NCBI GenBank assembly: GCA_030153605.1 | Contig: JASKLO010000003.1 | Coordinates: 1 to 64,000 of the forward strand | Length of the DNA: 64,000 bases | Reading direction: 5' to 3' | DNA from: Thermosipho sp. (in: thermotogales) | GTDB lineage: Bacteria > Thermotogota > Thermotogae > Thermotogales > Fervidobacteriaceae | The notes under the pieces: model-generated | Seen by the model: only the letters and a program-made list of their open reading frames with translations | What the model was told of the DNA's origin: nothing | Database searches by the model: none | Shown: one piece after another, positions 61,424-64,000 of the stretch | Position numbering within the stretch: position 1 is the first letter of the stretch | How the letters are laid out: every line of letters starts with the position of its first letter | Translations under genes and position numbers: made by a program

Positions 61424-63290
61424 AATTATCTTCAAGCAGGAAATTTATGTTTCTTATTATTCCTTCCTTGTCAAGACCAAAAATTTTGAATAGATATTTA
61501 TAATTACCAGAAACAGGAAATCTATCAATGCCTACTTTTAGAAATTTTTCCGGTATAATTTTCATTTCAAAAAGTTTTGATTCAATCATTTTCCCTAGCC
61601 CGTTAAATATGTTGTGATCTTCAAGAACTAGTATTTTTGACCTTGAATATCTTGATAAAATTTCTTCGTCAAGATCTAAAGGACATGAGACATTTAATAA
61701 GGCAATATCTTTTCCTTGTTTTCTTAATTCATCAACAGCTTCTATTGCATTTGGTACCACAGAACCCATGGTTATAACTATTAAATCATTTCCATCTCTT
61801 AGAACATCAATTTTTCCGTACTCAAAATTATAATGTTCATCATAGTAAAGTGTACCGTCTTCCTTTTTAATAGGATTTAGTTTGCTTCTTCCCATAGCAA
61901 TTACAAAATTTCCATATTTTGTCGCAACATATCTAACAACTTTATCAGTTTGATTAGGATCAGCAGGTACAATTACTTTATAGCCATACCAGGCAGTTGG
62001 AGCAGAAACATAATTTAAAGCATGATGTGTTTTACCATCTTCACCAACATCTATTCCACAATGAGTTACAACTACTTTTAAATTTGTATGGTTTATTGCA
62101 TTTAACCTATGTTGGTTAAAAGTTTCATCAATTCCAAATACTCCAAAATCGGCAAAGAATGTAACAAAACCTTCGACACTTAAAGCCCCAGAAAGAGCAG
62201 CAGCATTATGTTCCTGAACACCTAATTCAATTAACCTATCTGGTCTTTCACGGTCTAAGATATCTAATTTTACTGAACTTTTCAAATCACAATCAACCGC
62301 GACAATGTTATTGTTTAAAAGTGCTAAATCAGTTATTGCTCTTCCCAAAGCAGTACGATTATCAATTTTATCAGTATAAATTCTTGGTGTGCCAGTATCA
62401 ATTTTGACTTCATATTCGAGTTTAACTTTTTTGTGTTCAATTATGGGTAATTCATTTCTCATTTTAATATATTTTTCAGTATCATTTTCAATATTTAATT
62501 CTTTTAATGCTTTTTCTAATTCATCGCTGTTTAGGGGTTTTCCATGATAATCTGGCTTATCTTCCATAAAAGAAACACCTTTTCCTATAATTGTGTGTGC
62601 AATTATTACTGTGGGATGATTATCATTTTTTGCAATAGTTAAGGCTGATAAAATTTGTTCATAATCATGGCCATTTATTTCAATAACTTTCCAACCAGCT
62701 GCTTCATATTCAGCTTTAATATTTACATACATAATTTCTCTAGCACGACCACTAATTTGAATGTCATTATAATCAACTAAAACAGTTAGATTATCCAACT
62801 TATATTTAACAGCGGTTCTTCTAGCTTCAGCAACTTGTCCTTTAGCACTTTCACCATCACTCATTAAAACATATACATGGTAATCAGCATTTTTGAGTTT
62901 AGCAGCAAGAGCCATTCCTACACCAGCAGATAAACCTTGACCTAAATTTCCAGTTGTCCATTCGATTCCTGGAATTCCTCTAGTAATGTGACCTTCAAAA
63001 ATGCTAGAAGGATGTCTAAAACCAGATATTACTTTATCTCTTTCAACAAAGCCAAAAGCAGCTAAAGTACTATAGACTGCCGGTGAAATATGCCCATGAC
63101 TAATAATAATCCTATCCCTTTTTTCATTCCACGGGTCATTAGGAAATACATTTGCAAAAGAGTATAGAGAAACTAACAAGTCGATGGAAGAAAGTGAGCC
63201 TCCTGGATGGCCTGAATTAGCAACATAAGTCATTTTTAAAATATCACCTCTACAATTTCTTGCCATTTCTTTGATATTTTCAATAGTCAA
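61422..63290 (-). CDS. tkt: Transketolase
   Basis: The 622-residue TPP enzyme of the pentose phosphate pathway has N-S-G-H-P-G-G-S-L-S-S near the start, T-G-N-L-G-Q-G-L-S-A-G-V-G, the TPP/Mg loop M-S-D-G-E-S-A-K-G, and D-G-K-T-H-H in the pyrimidine domain. Both halves are in one chain. The length is nearer to the shorter archaeal/animal-like form than to the E. coli enzyme (663). TTG 63290 has AGGAGGTG 6 bases upstream. It supplies pentoses and erythrose-4-phosphate. Confidence 0.95.
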   Translation of the reverse strand: MTIENIKEMARNCRGDILKMTYVANSGHPGGSLSSIDLLVSLYSFANVFPNDPWNEKRDRIIISHGHISPAVYSTLAAFGFVERDKVISGFRHPSSIFEGHITRGIPGIEWTTGNLGQGLSAGVGMALAAKLKNADYHVYVLMSDGESAKGQVAEARRTAVKYKLDNLTVLVDYNDIQISGRAREIMYVNIKAEYEAAGWKVIEINGHDYEQILSALTIAKNDNHPTVIIAHTIIGKGVSFMEDKPDYHGKPLNSDELEKALKELNIENDTEKYIKMRNELPIIEHKKVKLEYEVKIDTGTPRIYTDKIDNRTALGRAITDLALLNNNIVAVDCDLKSSVKLDILDRERPDRLIELGVQEHNAAALSGALSVEGFVTFFADFGVFGIDETFNQHRLNAINHTNLKVVVTHCGIDVGEDGKTHHALNYVSAPTAWYGYKVIVPADPNQTDKVVRYVATKYGNFVIAMGRSKLNPIKKEDGTLYYDEHYNFEYGKIDVLRDGNDLIVITMGSVVPNAIEAVDELRKQGKDIALLNVSCPLDLDEEILSRYSRSKILVLEDHNIFNGLGKMIESKLFEMKIIPEKFLKVGIDRFPVSGNYKYLFKIFGLDKEGIIRNINFLLEDN

Positions 63291-63382
63291 GATACACACC
63301 TCCTAGATGATTATTGGCTTCACTTTAATATTATATCATTATCTGTAAAAGTAAAGTTCTTGAATTTTTTTTTATCAAGCTA

Positions 63383-63391
63383 TGATATAAT
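63383..63391 (+). promoter_or_regulatory. Extended -10 before the flavin reductase gene
   Basis: TG-A-TATAAT at 63383-63391. A TTGAAT at 63360-63365 is a poorly spaced -35. The leader is very short, with GAGGTG 9 bases before the ATG. Confidence 0.55.
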
Positions 63392-63408
63392 AATTTTGAG
63401 GTGAAACT

Positions 63409-63867
63409 ATGGACGCAATTGGAAAATTATATTCTTCAGTTGTCGTTGTTACAATGAATTATAATAATACTATTAATGGAATTACTGTAGCCTGGATTAC
63501 AAGAGTTTCAATTAATCCAAAATTAATAGCTATTTCAATTGGAAAGACAAGGTTTAGTCACGAATTATTGAATAAGTCAAAATATTTTGGAGTTTGTGTA
63601 TTGAAAAAAAATCAAAAAAACATTGCAGAATTATTTGGAACACGATCTGGCAAAAATTATAATAAATTTGAAAATGTAGATTTTATTTTTTCTGAAAGAA
63701 ACTTACCTATAATAAAGAATTCTTTAGCATATATCGAATGTGAAATAATTGATAGTTTTGATGCCGGAGATCATACTTTATTTGTTGGAAAAGTTTTAGA
63801 AGAAAAATTATTTGATGATGATAGCCCTTTATTATTTGGTGATCATAGAATTTTGGAGGGAAAATGA
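63409..63867 (+). CDS. Flavin reductase-like FMN-binding protein
   Basis: The 152-residue protein is of the flavin reductase/split-barrel FMN family: V-V-V-V-T-M, N-G-I-T-V-A-W-I-T-R-V-S-I-N-P-K-L-I-A-I-S-I, and G-D-H-T-L-F-V-G-K-V near the end. It reduces FMN with NAD(P)H or carries FMN as a redox protein. In anaerobes relatives pass electrons from rubredoxin-type partners; that link is only inferred. ATG follows GAGGTGAAACT. Confidence 0.9.
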   Translation: MDAIGKLYSSVVVVTMNYNNTINGITVAWITRVSINPKLIAISIGKTRFSHELLNKSKYFGVCVLKKNQKNIAELFGTRSGKNYNKFENVDFIFSERNLPIIKNSLAYIECEIIDSFDAGDHTLFVGKVLEEKLFDDDSPLLFGDHRILEGK

Positions 63868-64000
63868 ATGTTTGAGCATTATTATTCAGAAGAACCATCC
63901 AGCAAGCTGAAAATCAAAGAAATTGAATTAGCTTTGTTTAATGGTCATATTTATAAATTTAAAACCCCTTCTGGTGTTTACTCTTTCGGAAAAGTAGATA
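63868..64000 (+). CDS. RsmC-like methyltransferase, N-terminal part (cut by window end)
   Basis: 44 codons are present. H-Y-Y-S-E-E-P-S-S and F-K-T-P-S-G-V-Y-S-F-G-K-V-D match the N-terminus of small RsmC/RlmG-type SAM methyltransferases (H-Y-Y near the start, then G-V-F-S-x-x-x-x-D). ATG lies directly after the flavin reductase stop, with GGAGGG upstream. The SAM-binding part lies beyond the window. Confidence 0.78.
   Translation, partial: MFEHYYSEEPSSKLKIKEIELALFNGHIYKFKTPSGVYSFGKVD

Overview
The window is about 30% G+C and almost fully coding. It most likely comes from a Thermotogales bacterium, best guess Thermosipho. The reasons are a reverse gyrase with an almost absent latch (the published Thermosipho africanus enzyme is like this), a toga-type SLH/coiled-coil outer-membrane anchor protein (Omp-alpha-like), a trehalose synthase (TreT) cluster, an archaeal/Thermotoga-type Ogg2 glycosylase and a short Thermotoga-type S-adenosylhomocysteinase. 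The genus is an inference from gene content; no rRNA gene is present. I see no tRNA, rRNA, CRISPR array, insertion sequence or prophage.

Layout. 1-7256: the end of an SDR oxidoreductase, then a trehalose locus. A ROK repressor and treT read leftward; a sugar ABC binding protein, two permeases and an amidase read rightward. The divergent control region carries two copies of one 13-bp operator, each just after a -10 box. 7351-11591: reverse gyrase, a single-domain KaiC-like ATPase and a KaiC-associated HTH protein in one operon. 11789-14108: a COG2403 P-loop protein and ornithine carbamoyltransferase. 14251-21103: HAD phosphatase, nitroreductase, a PAS/GAF-like sensor, an exported GH13 amylase, peroxiredoxin, Ogg2 and a DUF364 protein. 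21169-26071 (minus): ffh-rpsP-khpA-rimM-trmD-SPOUT methylase-rplS-lepB. 26360-29055: a TPP riboswitch with thiamine-binding protein and permease. 29068-33319 (minus): glycogen phosphorylase, a short rubredoxin gene and HtrA protease.

33481-46002 (plus) is a long, tightly packed run: TPR protein, prepilin peptidase, lytic transglycosylase, NAD(P)HX repair enzyme, trmB, gpsA, a four-gene piece of an Mrp-type antiporter ending in an unusual fusion, M42 peptidase, a DtxR-like regulator, DUF4911, metallophosphoesterase, a membrane protein, cobalamin adenosyltransferase and histidine ammonia-lyase. An MFS transporter follows. 47365-57692 (minus) is a probable 12-gene operon from ahcY to rpsT, containing rng, a TGS-uridine kinase fusion, a GerMN protein, hfq, hflX and metK. 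57863-60251 (plus) holds dCMP deaminase, two subunits of a 2-oxoacid:ferredoxin oxidoreductase and a diacylglycerol kinase family protein. The Omp-alpha-like gene, transketolase (minus), a flavin reductase and the start of an RsmC-like methylase end the window.

How the genes work together. Sugar capture (ABC importer, TreT, amylase, glycogen phosphorylase, transketolase) feeds a fermentative, ferredoxin-linked metabolism. Rubredoxin and peroxiredoxin suggest oxygen defence. Many starts are TTG or GTG and were placed by Shine-Dalgarno spacing. The most promising leads are the reverse gyrase/KaiC/HTH operon, the Mrp fragment with a binding-protein-like tail, the mirrored trehalose operators, the TPP switch with three competing GGAGGGA segments, and a DtxR-like regulator that seems to have lost its metal ligands and gained Cys-Pro motifs.
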